A stretch of 64,000 nt of DNA from Gambelia wislizenii (GCA_030847615.1 JAUMIR010000003.1:341696256-341760255), one strand, 5' to 3'. Positions 10,647 through 21,689 are shown, counted from the first letter of the stretch. The notes: generated by a model not told the origin, from the sequence alone. Translations and numbers: made by a program.

Positions 10647-12090
10647 TGAGGTCTGTCTATTAAATAACAAGGCTGATAAATAACCCATCTTTATTTATAT
10701 GTATTACAATTCTAATGCTTGTCCCCTTCAATATACTACCCGTTCACACTCACACACTGATGCAGTCTTGTTTTCCACTGGTTGAAGGCATGGAGCAGAT
10801 CAGTTTCTGTCAGCTGTGTCAACACATCTGCCATTTTCCTCGTACTGCATCAGTTGACTCAAAACGTGTTCCTTTAAGCACCAATTTCACTTTAGGGAAA
10901 AGAAAAAAGTTGCATGGTGCCAAATCTGGTGAACATAGAGGATGATCAAGTGTAGTAATGCATTTATCAGCCAAAAACTGCTTCACAGAAAGTGCTGTGA
11001 ATGGACAATAAGTGAATGGATTATGAAAGTCTTAGATATCTATGAGATAGATAAACTTACCTGTCATTTAAAAGAAAAGACATTAACCAAACATTATGAA
11101 AGTTGGAAAGAAGTAACAAATTACATGGAAAAGGAATGGGGTCAAAATATAATAATTAATCAATTAAGACAGCAATATAGAAAGAGAAATAGGATAATTA
11201 ATTTAACAAAAGGAGGCAAAAGTATGCAATCCCGAAACATGAATAAGAATATATGTAAATTATCTGTTGTAAAGATAGTGATATAAAGTGGAGTAGAAGG
11301 ATAATCATTTATCATCAGGAGAGCAGGGTGGGAAATTTTATGAATCTACGGTGTGTTATATCTTTCTCACTGGTAGTAAGGATACATAGAAGTTTTATTG
11401 ATTATTGAGAAATATATACACTATTATCTTGTATAAGTTTCTTATGGAGCAATATTTGATTTTCTTACAGATGGAAAATGGTTTTTTTTAATAATAATAA
11501 TAAAAAATAAAAAATAATAAAAATTTAAAAAGAAAGAAAGAAAGTGCTATATGAGCAGGTGCATTTCCTTGATTTCCTTGATGAAGAATTAAACCATTTG
11601 TCCACAGTTCTGGCCGTTTTTTCTGACCCTTTCTCTCAGCTTTGTGAAAACTTCCTTATAATAATACTCGTTCACTGTTATGCCTTCTGGAGCCCATTCT
11701 ATCAAAATTATCCCCTTTGATGTGCTTTTTTCATTCTTGGTGATGATGGTGTTTTCCAGTGCATTGACTATCGTTTTGTCTCAGGATGATACTGGAAGAT
11801 CCAGGTTTTATCACAAGTGATGATTTTTTTAAAAAAAAGTTTGGGTCCCCCTCAAGTTGCTGCAGAATGTGACATTGCTCGACTTTAAAACTTAGCATTT
11901 TTCCAGCACACAACAGACAACACAGCTGCTTTAAATGAGAACTGACAATTAACTGAACGGCTGAGAGCGCTGATGTTTGTCATGCAGGTTCAGACATGTG
12001 CAAGGTCACCACTCAAGCATTCACAATCAGTTCTTCCTGATTTGTCTGAAAGGTAGAAACACAGTCTCATTATATAATAGACAGACCTCG
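10647..12090 (-). mobile_element. Mariner element copy 1, split by an L1 fragment
   Basis: Terminal inverted repeats TGAGGTCTGTCTATTAAATA and its complement are flanked by TA (10645-10646 and 12091-12092). On the minus strand, 11731-11913 encodes the start of a mariner transposase catalytic region with frame damage. Without the inserted L1 piece the element is about 890 bp, shorter than the usual 1.3 kb. It lacks the DNA-binding N-terminal part. The same part is missing from copy 2 at 48866-49795. Confidence 0.9.
10997..11538 (+). mobile_element. L1-type LINE 3' end inserted in mariner
   Basis: A 5'-truncated LINE ends in an A-rich tail. The duplicated AGAAAGTGCT at 10987-10996 and 11539-11548 marks the insertion site. 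The open frame at 10942-11286 contains residues typical of the C-terminal end of L1 ORF2 (DKLT, then WKEVTNYME). This end is followed by a 3' UTR. The insertion is younger than the mariner. Confidence 0.75.
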
Positions 12091-12169
12091 TATTATCTAA
12101 ACTCTGTATCATTAGAAAGGGGACTAAAAATAATACTGTTTGGATTGTAACTACTGTACTTTGTGTAAA

Positions 12170-12395
12170 GATCTGAAGTAAGGTCACATTTGGAATACTG
12201 TGTACAATCCCTTCTCAAAAAGAATATGGTCAAGCTAGAGGAGGTGCAGAAGGCCAACCAAACATATTCAAATGGTTACCTTCCAAGGAATTGAGGGATC
12301 TCAGGTTTTACTTAAAGGGGGAAGGGAGGATAACTGGACCATGATAGAGTTTTTATAAAACTACTCATGATGTGTGGAGAAAGGACATTTTTCTC
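12170..12395 (+). mobile_element. Old CR1/L3-like LINE fragment
   Basis: The translated text resembles the CR1-group segment 'LEYCVQ...LEEVQ' between RT and the C-terminus. Highly diverged, no tail. Confidence 0.5.
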
Positions 12396-12417
12396 CTTTC
12401 CCCCCATCATGCTATGA

Positions 12418-12640
12418 TACCTAAAGGCACCAGATCCTGTCTGATCTTGAAAGCTAAGCAGGGCCAGCCCTAGTTAGTACTTGGATGGAGACCACCAATG
12501 CATACCAGGTGCTATAGGCTGTATTTCAGAAAAAGGAACTGACAAAACCATCTCTGAGTATTCTTTGCCTAAAAAACAAAACAAAAACCCACCTTTGATG
12601 TATTTATAAGTTGGCAGGCGACTTGAAGGCACATGCACAT
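12418..12640 (+). mobile_element. 5S rRNA-headed SINE
   Basis: Forward 5S-like head (GATCTTGAAAGCTAAGCAGG, TTAGTACTTGGATGGAGACC). The body follows and the tail ends GCGACTTGAAGGCACATG. That tail is shared with the tRNA-headed SINE. Confidence 0.85.
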
Positions 12641-12739
12641 GCACGCGCGCACACACACACAACCAGTCTTGGTCAGTATTCTGGTCACAGCAGTCCAGAC
12701 CCAATGAAGTTTCCAAACAGTTTCCAAAGGTAGCCCCAA

Positions 12740-13290
12740 GGCATGTGTCACCATAGCCAGACCTAACATGTCTAGGAATGGGTTCAACTGGCACACTAAC
12801 TTTAATTGTGCAACTGCATTTCTGACCACCATTGAAATCTGGGCATCCAGGCTCAGGGCTGAGTCCAGAATCATAGAAGCATAGAGTTGGAAGAGACCAC
12901 AAGGGCCATCCAGTCCAACCTCCAACCCAGTACACCCAAGCTACAACCCTGAAATTTTAGGGGAAGTGTAGCCCCATCCAGCACAACTCAAATCCCCATT
13001 CAGGTTTAGGATTGACCAAGAGCATTTCTGTCTTGTCTAGATTAATTCACTCAGTTCATTACTAACAGGAGACACTGGTTTAGCACCAAAGCAGTTGCCT
13101 TCGAATTAGATGGAAAGGAGAGATAGAGTTGGGAGCCATCAACATACCAGTGGCACCAGATCCCCAAACTCCAGATACCCGCTCCCAGAAGTTTCATGTA
13201 TACGTTAAATATTGTATGGGACAAAACAGAGCCCCAACTCCACAAACTAACAGCCAAGAAGTTGAATATGAGTCCTCCAGCATCACCTAT
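12740..13290 (-). mobile_element. L2 LINE fragment
   Basis: Minus-strand text parallels the better L2 copy at 63265-64000 in the same order. It covers the LFNIY and ADD-region and the 3' part. A small CR1 tail interrupts it at 12867-12926. Confidence 0.75.
12867..12926 (-). mobile_element. About 60-bp CR1 tail insert
   Basis: Only AATCATAGAAGCATAGAG through CCATCCAGTCCAACC is present, inside L2 text that continues on both sides. This is an extremely 5'-truncated CR1 insertion. A short CCAG repeat may be the target duplication. Confidence 0.7.
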
Positions 13291-13399
13291 GGCTATTTTG
13301 ACAGAAAAGAGAATAACGAATAACTTTTACAGTGGGCGTCACTGGATTCCCCCACGTATAACTTGGCCAAGTTTCTGGCCACACATTACAAACCCACAT

Positions 13400-13925
13400 A
13401 GGGCAAATCCCCCACTACATTAAGGACTCAGCTCACTTCATAGAAAAAATCAACAACCTCAAACTGAAACCTGGAGACAGACTGATCAGCTTTGATGTGG
13501 TCTCCTTGTTCACTACCAAAGTCTCCATAATGGACACTATGGCACTCATCCAACAAATATTTCCATAAGACATCACAGCCCTGTTCAAACATTGCCTCAC
13601 CACAAGCTACTTACAGTAGGATAATGAATTCTACAAACAGATAGATGGGGTAGCCATGGGCAGCCCTCTGAGCCCCGTGATAGCAAACTTTTATATGGAA
13701 CATTTTGAAAAGCAAACCCTGGAAACAGCACCAAAAAAGCCCACAAAATGGTTCCAATACGTGGGTGACACTTTCACCATTTGGAGCCATGAAAAAGAAG
13801 ACTTGGGTGCATTTCTGAACCACCTGAACAGCATCCACCCGAACATCCAATTCACGATGGAAAAAGAAAAGGAAGGAACATTGCCATTCTTGGCGGTCCT
13901 AGTCATCTGCAAACCAAACCAATGA
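13400..13925 (+). pseudogene. Penelope RT domain remnant
   Basis: The reading frame has the RT landmarks FDVVSLFT, AMGSPLSP (about 13650) and, at 13758-13769, YVGD. The expected catalytic motif is YVDD, so one metal-binding aspartate is lost. The segment after it (HLNSIHPNIQFTME) is typical of the family. Stops and frame shifts occur upstream of 13656 and at 13922. The product would normally copy element RNA at the target. Confidence 0.85.
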
Positions 13926-14099
13926 TTGGGCCACAAGGTATACAGAAACCCCCCCCACACGGATACCTACACAAGAACTCCAGTCATCACCCAGGACAAA
14001 AAAGAAGCACAATAAAAACACTGGTAGACCGCACAAAAAGGATCTGCAAACCCCACTACCTGGAGGACAAACTGAAGCACCTAAACTGGGCACTACAGG

Positions 14100-14470
14100 C
14101 TAATGGCTACTCCAGTTCAGACATCATAAGAGCAGCCAGATCCAGAAAAAAACCACAGGAATTAAGAAAAACAGCCACCCAAAGGGAAGGTATTTTTACC
14201 ATATATCAAAGGAGTCACAGACATAACAGGGAAACTGATGAGGAAACACAACCTCCAAACGATCTAAAGACCCACCAAGAAAATCCAAGAAATGCTACTC
14301 TCAGCGAAGGACAAAAGAGACCCTCTCACAGCTGCAGGGGTTTACTGCATACCATGCAGCTGTGGACAAGTTTACATAGGGACCACTAAACACAGTATGC
14401 AAACACAAATCAAGGAACATGAGAGACACTGCAGACTGAGCCAGCCAGAAAAAAATCACCAGTAGCAGAA
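14100..14470 (+). pseudogene. Penelope GIY-YIG endonuclease remnant
   Basis: At 14340-14381 the frame reads VYCIPCSCGQVYIG, the cysteine-containing GIY-YIG form of Penelope endonucleases. It is followed by an EHERHCRLSQPEK segment. The frame differs from the RT frame and is disrupted downstream. The family role is nicking target DNA for primed reverse transcription. Confidence 0.75.
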
Positions 14471-14856
14471 CAACCTGGAAACAAAATATTATTTAAAAAC
14501 ACTGAAATTCTGGACCAGGCCAACAACTATCATGTCAGACTGCACAGAGAAGCTATTGAAATCCACAAACACCTGGACAACTTTAACAGGAAAGAAGAAA
14601 CCCTCAAAGTAAACAAAGTTTGGCTACCAGTCCTGAAAAACACCAAAATCAAAACTCAACACATGCAAATGAACTTCACCCAGGGACAGGGGAATTTCCA
14701 GCAGACAATGGACCATTAGCTAAATAGACACTACTACTCCTTGCATCTCTCTTCCCTGCCCCCCCCCCCGGAACTAGCTATCCAAATACACAAAGGTACA
14801 TATCTTCTCCAACAGGGACTCACAGTATATAAATCCCACACACCCCTATGCCACCA

Positions 14857-14900
14857 TTCTCTGAAGATGCCAGCCACAGATGCAGGCGAAATGTCAGGAA
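14857..14900 (+). ncRNA. Hammerhead-like ribozyme relic in the Penelope tail
   Basis: CTGAAGA at 14861-14867 fits the hammerhead CUGANGA core. A bulged U and arms GCCAGC and GCAGGC (one mismatch) with loop CACAGAT form stem II. GAA follows at 14888-14890. ATGT then C at 14895 would be a two-pair stem III and the cleavage residue. The flanking TTCT and AGGAA could pair as stem I. Hammerheads are known in Penelope-like elements. The mismatches suggest decay; activity is not shown. Confidence 0.5.
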
Positions 14901-14956
14901 TAAACTATTCCAGAACACAGCCTCACAGCCCAGAAAAAAACCACGAAAAACTTTTA

Positions 14957-16390
14957 TAGAACTTCAAAAGTGATATTAGGGTAGGACATTGAAGTGTTAT
15001 TACTTTAGCATCACTTGGAAGAAAATCGTATGGCATCTAACATGCATTCAGGATATAGGATGAATGACTGGGCAGAAGGTCCTGGAGTCAGATTGCCCTT
15101 TAACTCTGTTATGATCTCATCAGAGATCTACTCCCCCCATCCCCCAAAAGAAGTAACCTCAGCTTCTCCTGTGTGTTACATGGCAAAAATAACCATGAGC
15201 CATTTAGGAAAGTATTCTGCAATGTTTGGACAAAAAATATAGATGCAAAATACCCTTTTATTACATCATAACTAAGCCATTTGGACAGAAAATGGGATAA
15301 CAAGAAACTGGTCTGGCTAGACTGCTGGGCTCCAGATTTTTGAAAGTGTTCTGTAAGCACACAGCACTATTATGAATACTACTACTAATAATAAAAATAC
15401 TAAAAAATCAAAGTGTAACCTTTGTCTTCCCTTTAATGTTTTAGACAGAACAAAGAATACCTGAAATGGGTGGGTCTTCAGTTTTACTTAAATACAAATA
15501 CGCAGAGATTAACACAAAAAATAATTTTCCCTCTAACAATTTGCCTCTGAAATGAAACACAGAATCATTTACAACTACTGTGTTCTTACACTTCATGCAA
15601 TAATCCGAGGTTTGCTATGTACTATGTGAAATTGTTTTGAAGTACAGGCAAATAAGGCTAAAATAAACAGAAGCAGTTCAGCCATACAGTGTATATAGAA
15701 AAGAAAACACTCTAGCAAAATATAATGCTTATAAAATGCATTGATTTCAACTGGAGACATTTAAGAAGATTCTAAACTGTCCCACGCAGACCTTAAGTAC
15801 AGTACTTACTTTTGGTTGGCTAGTGTCCTAAGTTTCAGAACCAAAATAAATGAGATATATATTACATTTTAGCACATGTTGCTTAAAAATAACTGTTCAC
15901 AATCCAAGTTTAATACAAAACATACAAAGGCTAAAAATGTAGTGTTTTCATTTACATGCACATGGAAAAAATAATATAGATTTTATGAGCCTCTGTCTAG
16001 AGCTGTATTAAAGTCACTTCCTCTATGCAAAGAATTCATAGGAAAATATCTAACATTTGAAAAGGTTAACTGAAAAAGTGCACAAAACACAGGAATTAAG
16101 GTTGGGGCACAGGAAAGCTAGACTGGAAATAATGGAATTAAGCTAACTCTTTGTTACAGAAAACAGAATTCATGCTGCAACAGATGGAAAGGACAGCCAC
16201 TCCATCAGCTCTGCTGAGAGACCCTCTCCATCAGGCTCCTACCATCCTTACCTGTCAACTAGCATCAGTCACTCCATCAGGCTGCACCAGAGGCAAGGAT
16301 TTGGAAGCAGGGTCACTCCTTTAGCTCTATTAGCAATGGAATGAGCCGTACATTGGCCTACCTCGGTACCACACCGAGTACCTAGCCTAG
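14957..16390. other. No recognisable gene or repeat
   Basis: AT-rich unique-looking sequence. Nothing supported on either strand. Confidence 0.5.
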
Positions 16391-16513
16391 TGTGTACCCA
16401 GGGCCGGTTTAAGGAATTTTGGGGCCCCCTGCAATGCTTTATTTTGGGGGCCCCATATGTTTATCTCAGGTCAATGTAACCTAACCTATTCAGTGTACAG
16501 GATGTTCAGATTA

Positions 16514-16750
16514 TAGTAGGACCCCCTTATCCATGGATTCATTATCCATGGGACACAAAACAGCACACCTACCATAGAATCTTCCTAGAAAATGTGTCCT
16601 CCCTAGCCCTTTTCTAGGCCCTCCAAGGCAACTCTATGGTATTTTAAACCAGAAGTCCCATTATTTTCAATGGTGTTCACTATTATTCATGGTTTTCAGA
16701 ATCCACGCCCCCCCCCGAACCAATCCCCAGTGGATAAGAGGGGCCTACTA
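16514..16750 (+). mobile_element. Tigger-like MITE inside the hAT
   Basis: Ends TAGTAGGACCCCCTTATCC and GATAAGAGGGGCCTACTA, flanked by TA (16512-16513 and 16751-16752). Full-length relative of 2615-2869. The same flank (TTCAGATTATAG) occurs in the 1366-1740 hAT. Confidence 0.8.
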
Positions 16751-16879
16751 TATTACATAATTTGCCACCAATAATTTAGTTTAAAAACTATATTATAGGC
16801 ACTAACATAATATTTTTTGTTTATTAGCAATTAATGTAATGGAGTAGATTTCCCCAAAGAAAATAAAGAATAGACTACA

Positions 16880-17490
16880 AGCTAAACATGAGTTAGCAGT
16901 GTGATGCAGCAGCAAAAAATGCCAGTGCATTCTAGGCTGCATTAATAGGAGTAGTGTCTAGATCAAGGGAAGTAATAGTATCACTCCATTCTGCTTTGGT
17001 CAGACCTCACCTGGAATACCGTTTCCAATTCTGGGCACAACAATTCAAGAAAGATACTGAGAGGGATGGTGGGAGGTCTGGAAGCCATTACGCCCTATGA
17101 GGAACGGCTTAGGGAGCTGGGTATGTTTAGCCTGGAAAAGAGAAGGTTGAGAGGGAACATGATAGCCATGTCTAAATATTTGAAGGGATGTCATACTGAG
17201 GATGGAGCAGGCTTGTTTTCTGCTGCTCCAGAGACTAGGACACAGAGCAATGGGTTCAAACTACAGGAAAAAAGATTCCACCTGAATATTGGGAAGAACC
17301 TCCTGACAGTAAGAGCTGTTTGGAAGTGGAATGCACTGCCTTGGAGTGTGGTGGAGTCTTCTTCTGTGGGTTTTTTTAAACATAGGTTGGATGGCCATCT
17401 GTCAGGAATGCTTGGATTGTGTGTTCCTGCAAGGCAGAAGCCGATCGGATGGGATCGCTGTTGGGGTCCCTTCCAGCCCTATGATTGTAG
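16880..17490 (+). mobile_element. CR1 LINE 3' end
   Basis: Reads from the CR1 segment after the RT core to its last codons and a shortened tail CCCTATGATTGTAG. It has only one degenerate tail unit. Confidence 0.85.
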
Positions 17491-17500
17491 GCTGCATTTA
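17066..17500 (+). pseudogene. CR1 ORF2 C-terminal fragment
   Basis: The frame includes LRELGMFSLEKRRLRGNM and then a segment ending HRLDGHLSGM. This is the C-terminal part of the CR1 ORF2 polyprotein, downstream of RT. The catalytic regions are absent because of 5' truncation. The reading frame runs on by chance into downstream sequence. Confidence 0.8.
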
Positions 17501-17602
17501 GAGCCGGGAAAAGTTACTCTTGGATTACACCTCCAAGAATCCTCCTGTCAGCACCCTTCTCAAGGTCTGGTTGCATTGTTCCTTTTCCAGCATTCCTTAG
17601 CC

Positions 17603-17954
17603 CAGTGGTTCTTAACTTGGGGTCCGCGATGTCCTCACAGGGAGTCCTCAAAGGCTTGAAGACTGCTTGGCCCACCTCCTCCCTATAGTGGAGCAGCCAC
17701 ATTACAGGAACCAAGGCAAAGGCTGGCTGGCTTGGCCTGCACATTGCCATTCAATCCACTCCAGCCACAAACTTGCAGGAAGAAGCAAGAGTGCCTCTGA
17801 GGGAAAGTTTAATGAATGGTGTAATTGTATTGTTGTTGTTGTTAGCTATTATTATTAGCTATTATTATTAGGGTTTTAAATCTTGAGTTAAGTCTTGGGG
17901 CAACAAAAGATATTTAAAGGGGGTCCCTGGTAAAGAAAAGGTTAAGAACCACTG
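17603..17954 (+). mobile_element. hAT-Charlie-like MITE
   Basis: Ends CAGTGGTTCTTAAC and GTTAAGAACCACTG are classic Charlie-type hAT ends. Flanking octamers CCTTAGCC and CTCTAGGC are imperfect copies resembling the NTCTAGAN preference. A relative lies at 42363-42778. Confidence 0.8.
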
Positions 17955-18079
17955 CTCTAGGCCAATGCCTCTCCCATAACACTAATGGGATACTGGTGAG
18001 TTTTAGTGACAACAATAACACCATTGTTCCCAGTAATATTACTCCAAATTTTAATTTATATTCTTTATATTCTTCTGTT

Positions 18080-18305
18080 AAAAGAGCTAGAGTGTTGTAG
18101 AAGTTTCAGCATTGCACTATGACTATGGAGACCAGGGTCTGAATCCTTACTCAGCCATGAATGCCCATTGGGTGACCTTGGGCAAGTCATACTCTCTCAG
18201 CCTCAAAGGAAGTCAAAGGCAAACCCCTTTGAACAAACCTTGCCTAGAAAACCCCATGGTAGGTGGCCTTACTCAGAAATGATTTGAAGGCACATAGGCA
18301 AACAT
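18080..18305 (+). mobile_element. tRNA-headed SINE
   Basis: Head with box-like text, core GGGTGACCTTGGGCAAGTCA, tail GATTTGAAGGCACATAG. Confidence 0.75.
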
Positions 18306-18833
18306 ACACAAATTTCTTTTGCAGGCTGAACTCAGTTGGCAGCAAGGGGAGGAAGCTGAAGAAGACCAAGGGGAAAAGGGAGGGGAGAGGAACCAAGACA
18401 GGTTAAAAGCAGCTGGAAAGATGGATGGAGGGGATCTATGTGGAAGGAAGGGAAGGAAGAAAGAAAGGAAGAAAGAAAGAGGCCGTTTCTGATGGAGACA
18501 ACCCTCAAATTCCCTGTCTCTCTCACACACACACACTCACCCTCTCGGACGTGCCTCTCCCTCCAGCTTCTGCCACGGAGGGCTGCTGTTTTTCTTTCTC
18601 TTTCTCTTTAGTTTTGGAGAGGCTGGTTTTTGTGTTTTTTAAAAAAGCCAGCCGGAGGTTTTTGGAGGAGGAGAGTAAGAGGGGGCTCCTCCTGGCTGTC
18701 TCCTGGCTGTCTCCTTCATCAGATTAAGGAGGCCAACACGGGGCCCTCTCTTGACCTCGGGGCCCCCTCCTGACCTTGGGGCCCCCTGCCAATGCTGATT
18801 TGGCAGACAGGTTAAACCGGCCCTGTGTGTACC

Positions 18834-18985
18834 CGGCTTGTGGGGGTAATTAGCTAACACACATTGGAAACTGCTTAATACAGTGTAGATGTGTAAATTG
18901 CTATTGCTTAACAATTTGTAAGCTGCTCTGATAGCCTTGTGGTTGAAGAGCGGGGTATAAACAAACAAACAAATAAAAATTCCAA
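18834..18985 (+). mobile_element. Second SINE-like repeat ('CCCGCTCTTCAGCC' family)
   Basis: Contains AATTAGCTAACACACATTGG and GAAGAGCGGGGTATAAACA. It matches 45350-45645 and 56686-56808 in reverse. In the fuller copy the other end looks tRNA-derived. The hAT at 16399-18825 interrupts or abuts it. Confidence 0.65.
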
Positions 18986-19565
18986 GGTTGGAAACTTTAA
19001 TTGGTTCAAAACACAGCAGCTGGATTAGTTACTGGTACAGCCAGGATTGATCATATTATACCAATATTAAAATCACTCCACTGGCTGCCCATTAGTTTCC
19101 AGGCAAGGTACAAAGTGTTGGTTATTACCTTTAAAGCTCTACATGGTTTGGGTCCAAGTTACTTACAGGATCACCTTCTCCTATATAATCCGCCCCATAC
19201 ACTTAGGTCCTCTGGGGGACATTTGCTCCAACCAGCTAGGACTAGGTTGGCAACTTTCACCCAGAGGACTTTTTCTTCAGCTGCCCCTAGACTCTGGAAC
19301 AGCCTGCCAGAAGAGATATGGCAGCTGAATACACTGTCAGAATTTTAAGTAGTGTTAATGACCAGTCTCTTCCAGCAGGCGTATCCAGATTATTTTAAAT
19401 TGTGAATTTTAAACTGTGTACTGATTGTTTTAAAATGTATTAGTCTTACTTGTTTTTTAATTGATAAGTTTTAACTAATATGTGTTTTTAACTAATGTTA
19501 TGTGTATATGTTAATGTGTTGTTCCCCACCTCGATCCACAGGGAGAGGAAGGTAACAAATAAATA
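18986..19565 (+). mobile_element. L2 LINE 3' end
   Basis: Frame text 'VQNTAAGLVTGTAR' and 'LKSLHWLPISFQARYKVLV' belongs to the conserved C-terminal part of L2 ORF2. It is followed by an AT-rich 3' UTR ending in (ATT)n. Confidence 0.85.
19001..19348 (+). pseudogene. L2 ORF2 C-terminal fragment
   Basis: 115 codons of the post-RT region, including LHGLGPSYLQDHL and SAAPRLWNSLPEEI. The RT domain is missing. The frame is open to its natural stop, so this copy is not very old, but it cannot encode a working enzyme. Confidence 0.85.
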
Positions 19566-20068
19566 TTATTATTAAATAATAATATGATTATTAGTAGTAG
19601 TATTACTAATGTAACTTCATTTGGATCTTCCTGTCTCTTAGCCATTTGCATTCAAGCCAGTGATTCTATGAAGTGCTTTGTTTGTTTTCCTATCCCCTAC
19701 CTCTGCATCCTGTTTTCTTTTTGTCTTATATCTTTTAGGCTGTACGCCTGAGGGCAGGGATTTGTCCCAATCCTTATTGATCTCATGAAAGTTGCCCTCA
19801 GGCCTTTTCCTAAATGAAATGTCATCATTCTCCTGTACACTAAAGCTGCTGAGATAGTCATATACAGCTCTTTTATTAAAATATACCAGCTCCCTAAATA
19901 AGAAACACTGCTGCATAGTCATTAAGAAAACAGAACAGATTCTTATACATTACTTTCTAGTCATAATGATCCTTCCTACAAGTGATTCCTGGATTCTTAT
20001 GTAAATGTAACATGTGTGTTGCATACCTATCCAAACATAAGCCCTGTAGTCATGGCAGCAGACTTCTA
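19566..20068. other. No recognisable gene or repeat
   Basis: Nothing supported. Confidence 0.5.
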
Positions 20069-20290
20069 GGACTTTTTCAGACGCCCCTTACCACGCAAGA
20101 AGCCTCCATAACAGTAATGAAACTGCTGCGTGGCAGGGGGTCCGTTTCGGATGACACAGTCCCTCTCTCGGCGGCGTCCATGACTGTTCCAGGTAGGATT
20201 GATGGCCGCACCATTTTTTACTCACAGAAGTTGTCTGTGAATAAAAAATGGCGCAGCCATCTCTCTCCTCCTATTTTTCCCCTTTGTCCT
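20069..20290. mobile_element. Harbinger-like foldback MITE, right end lost
   Basis: Left end GGACTTTTTCAGACGCC after TA. A central hairpin with ACCATTTTTTACTCACAG and CTGTGAATAAAAAATGG lies at about 20211-20252. The right inverted repeat is not recognisable. Confidence 0.5.
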
Positions 20291-20333
20291 CAGTTTATTT
20301 CAGTTCCTATGGACTGAGTTCAAAATGCAAAAG

Positions 20334-21457
20334 TAGAATCATAGAATCATAGAATTGTAGAGTTGGAAGAGACCACGAGGGCCATCCAGTCCAACCCCCT
20401 GCCACGCAGGACATCTTGATCAAAGCATCCCCGACAGATGGCCATCCAGCCTCTGTTTAAAGACCTCCAAGGAAGGAGACCCCACCATGCTCCGAGGGAG
20501 TGCGTTCCACTGCTGAACAGCTCTTACTGTCAGAAAGTGCCTCCTAATGTTGAGGTGGAATCTCTGTTCCTGGAGCTTGCATCCATTGCTCCGTGTTTCA
20601 GTCTCTGGAGCAGCAGAAAACAAGCCTGCTCCATCCTCAACGTGACACCCCTTCAAATACTTAAACAGGGCTATCATATCACCTCTTAACCGTCTTTTTT
20701 CCAGGCTAAACATATGGCATGGTTTCCAGGCCTTTCACCATTTTAGTCGCCCTTCTCTGGACATGCTCCAATTTGTCAATATCCTTTTTGAATTGTGGTG
20801 CCCAGACACAGTATTCTTGGTGAGGTCTGACCAAGGCAGAATAGAGCGGCACTTTTACTTCCCTTGATCTAGACACTATACTTCTATTGATACAGCCCAA
20901 AATTGCATTGACCTTTTTAGCTGCCGCATCACACTGTTGACTCATGTTCAACTTGTGGTCTACTAGGACTCCTAGATCCGTTTCGCACGTAGTCTCGTTC
21001 AGCCAGGTCTCTTCCATCCTATATCTATGCATTTCATTTTTTCGCCCTAAGTGCAGTACTTTACATTTCTCCATACTGAATTTCATTTTGTTAGCTTTGG
21101 CCCAGCTCTCTAGTCTATCCAGGTCATTCTGAATTTTGATCCTGTCCTCTAGGGTATTAGCTACTCCTCCTAATTTGGTGTCATCTGCAAATTTGATAAG
21201 TATGCCCCTAATTCCCTCATCCAAGTCATTGTGAAAGATGTTGAATAGCACTGGGCCCAGGACAGAACCCTGTGGCACCCCACTGGTCACATCTTTCCAA
21301 GACGAAGAGGAGCCACTGCTGAGCACCCTTTGGGTTCGGCCGGTCAACCAATTACAAATCCATTGAACAGTTAACTTGTCTAGCCCACATTTTACAAGCT
21401 TGTTTGCAAGAATGTCATGGGGAACCTTGTCAAAGGCCTTGTCAAAGTAGTTTACAT
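20334..21457 (-). mobile_element. CR1 LINE, 1.1 kb 3' part
   Basis: Starts with the octamer tail at 20334 and continues backwards into the RT domain. It breaks off at about 21457, just within the region preceding the RT catalytic motif. It is the longest CR1 in the window. Confidence 0.9.
20420..21440 (-). pseudogene. CR1 ORF2: RT and C-terminal fragment, frameshifted
   Basis: The frame at 21347-20706 carries SGVPQGSVLGPVLFNIF, then FADDTKLGG (RT catalytic aspartates present), then LGVLVDHKLNMSQQC. It continues in another frame at 20713-20420 (MFSLEKRRLRGDM to HLSGML), so a frameshift lies near 20710. The endonuclease and the N-terminal half of RT are missing. In life ORF2 copies the element RNA at a nicked target. 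Confidence 0.9.
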
Positions 21458-21689
21458 TAAATTAATTTAGCAGGGGGAGAGGACAGATAGGGGAGAATCT
21501 TGCCCTTTCCAGTATCCTCAAGCAAAAGCAAACTGCTATAGGTTCTCCTAGCTGTTCTTCCTCATTTATAACTTTTGTGATTTTGACCACACAAAAATGT
21601 TGCTAGTTTTCATATGTGAAATATTGGAGGGTATGCCTTCTGTTGCGTCCTCACTGAGCTGCACACAAAGGTGTCAGAACTGAGAGAAG

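Larger units (their letters stand above)
13330..14948 (+). mobile_element. Penelope-like retroelement, 5' truncated
   Basis: A 1.6-kb element is flanked by AACTTTTA at 13322-13329 and 14949-14956. It carries RT remains, then a GIY-YIG endonuclease remnant, then a 3' tail found again at 47175-47375. This RT plus GIY-YIG order defines Penelope-like elements. Several stops and frame changes make it inactive. Confidence 0.85.
16399..18825 (+). mobile_element. Composite hAT element with nested insertions
   Basis: Ends CAGGGCCGGTTTAAG and GTTAAACCGGCCCTG enclose 2.4 kb. They are flanked by a perfect 8-bp duplication TGTGTACC (16391-16398 and 18826-18833). Inside are, in order, a Tigger-like MITE, a CR1, a second hAT MITE, a tRNA SINE and purine-rich subterminal sequence. 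No hAT transposase is visible. It landed next to or inside the SINE that continues at 18834. The short copy at 1366-1740 has the same ends and the same internal Tigger-like insertion site. Confidence 0.85.
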
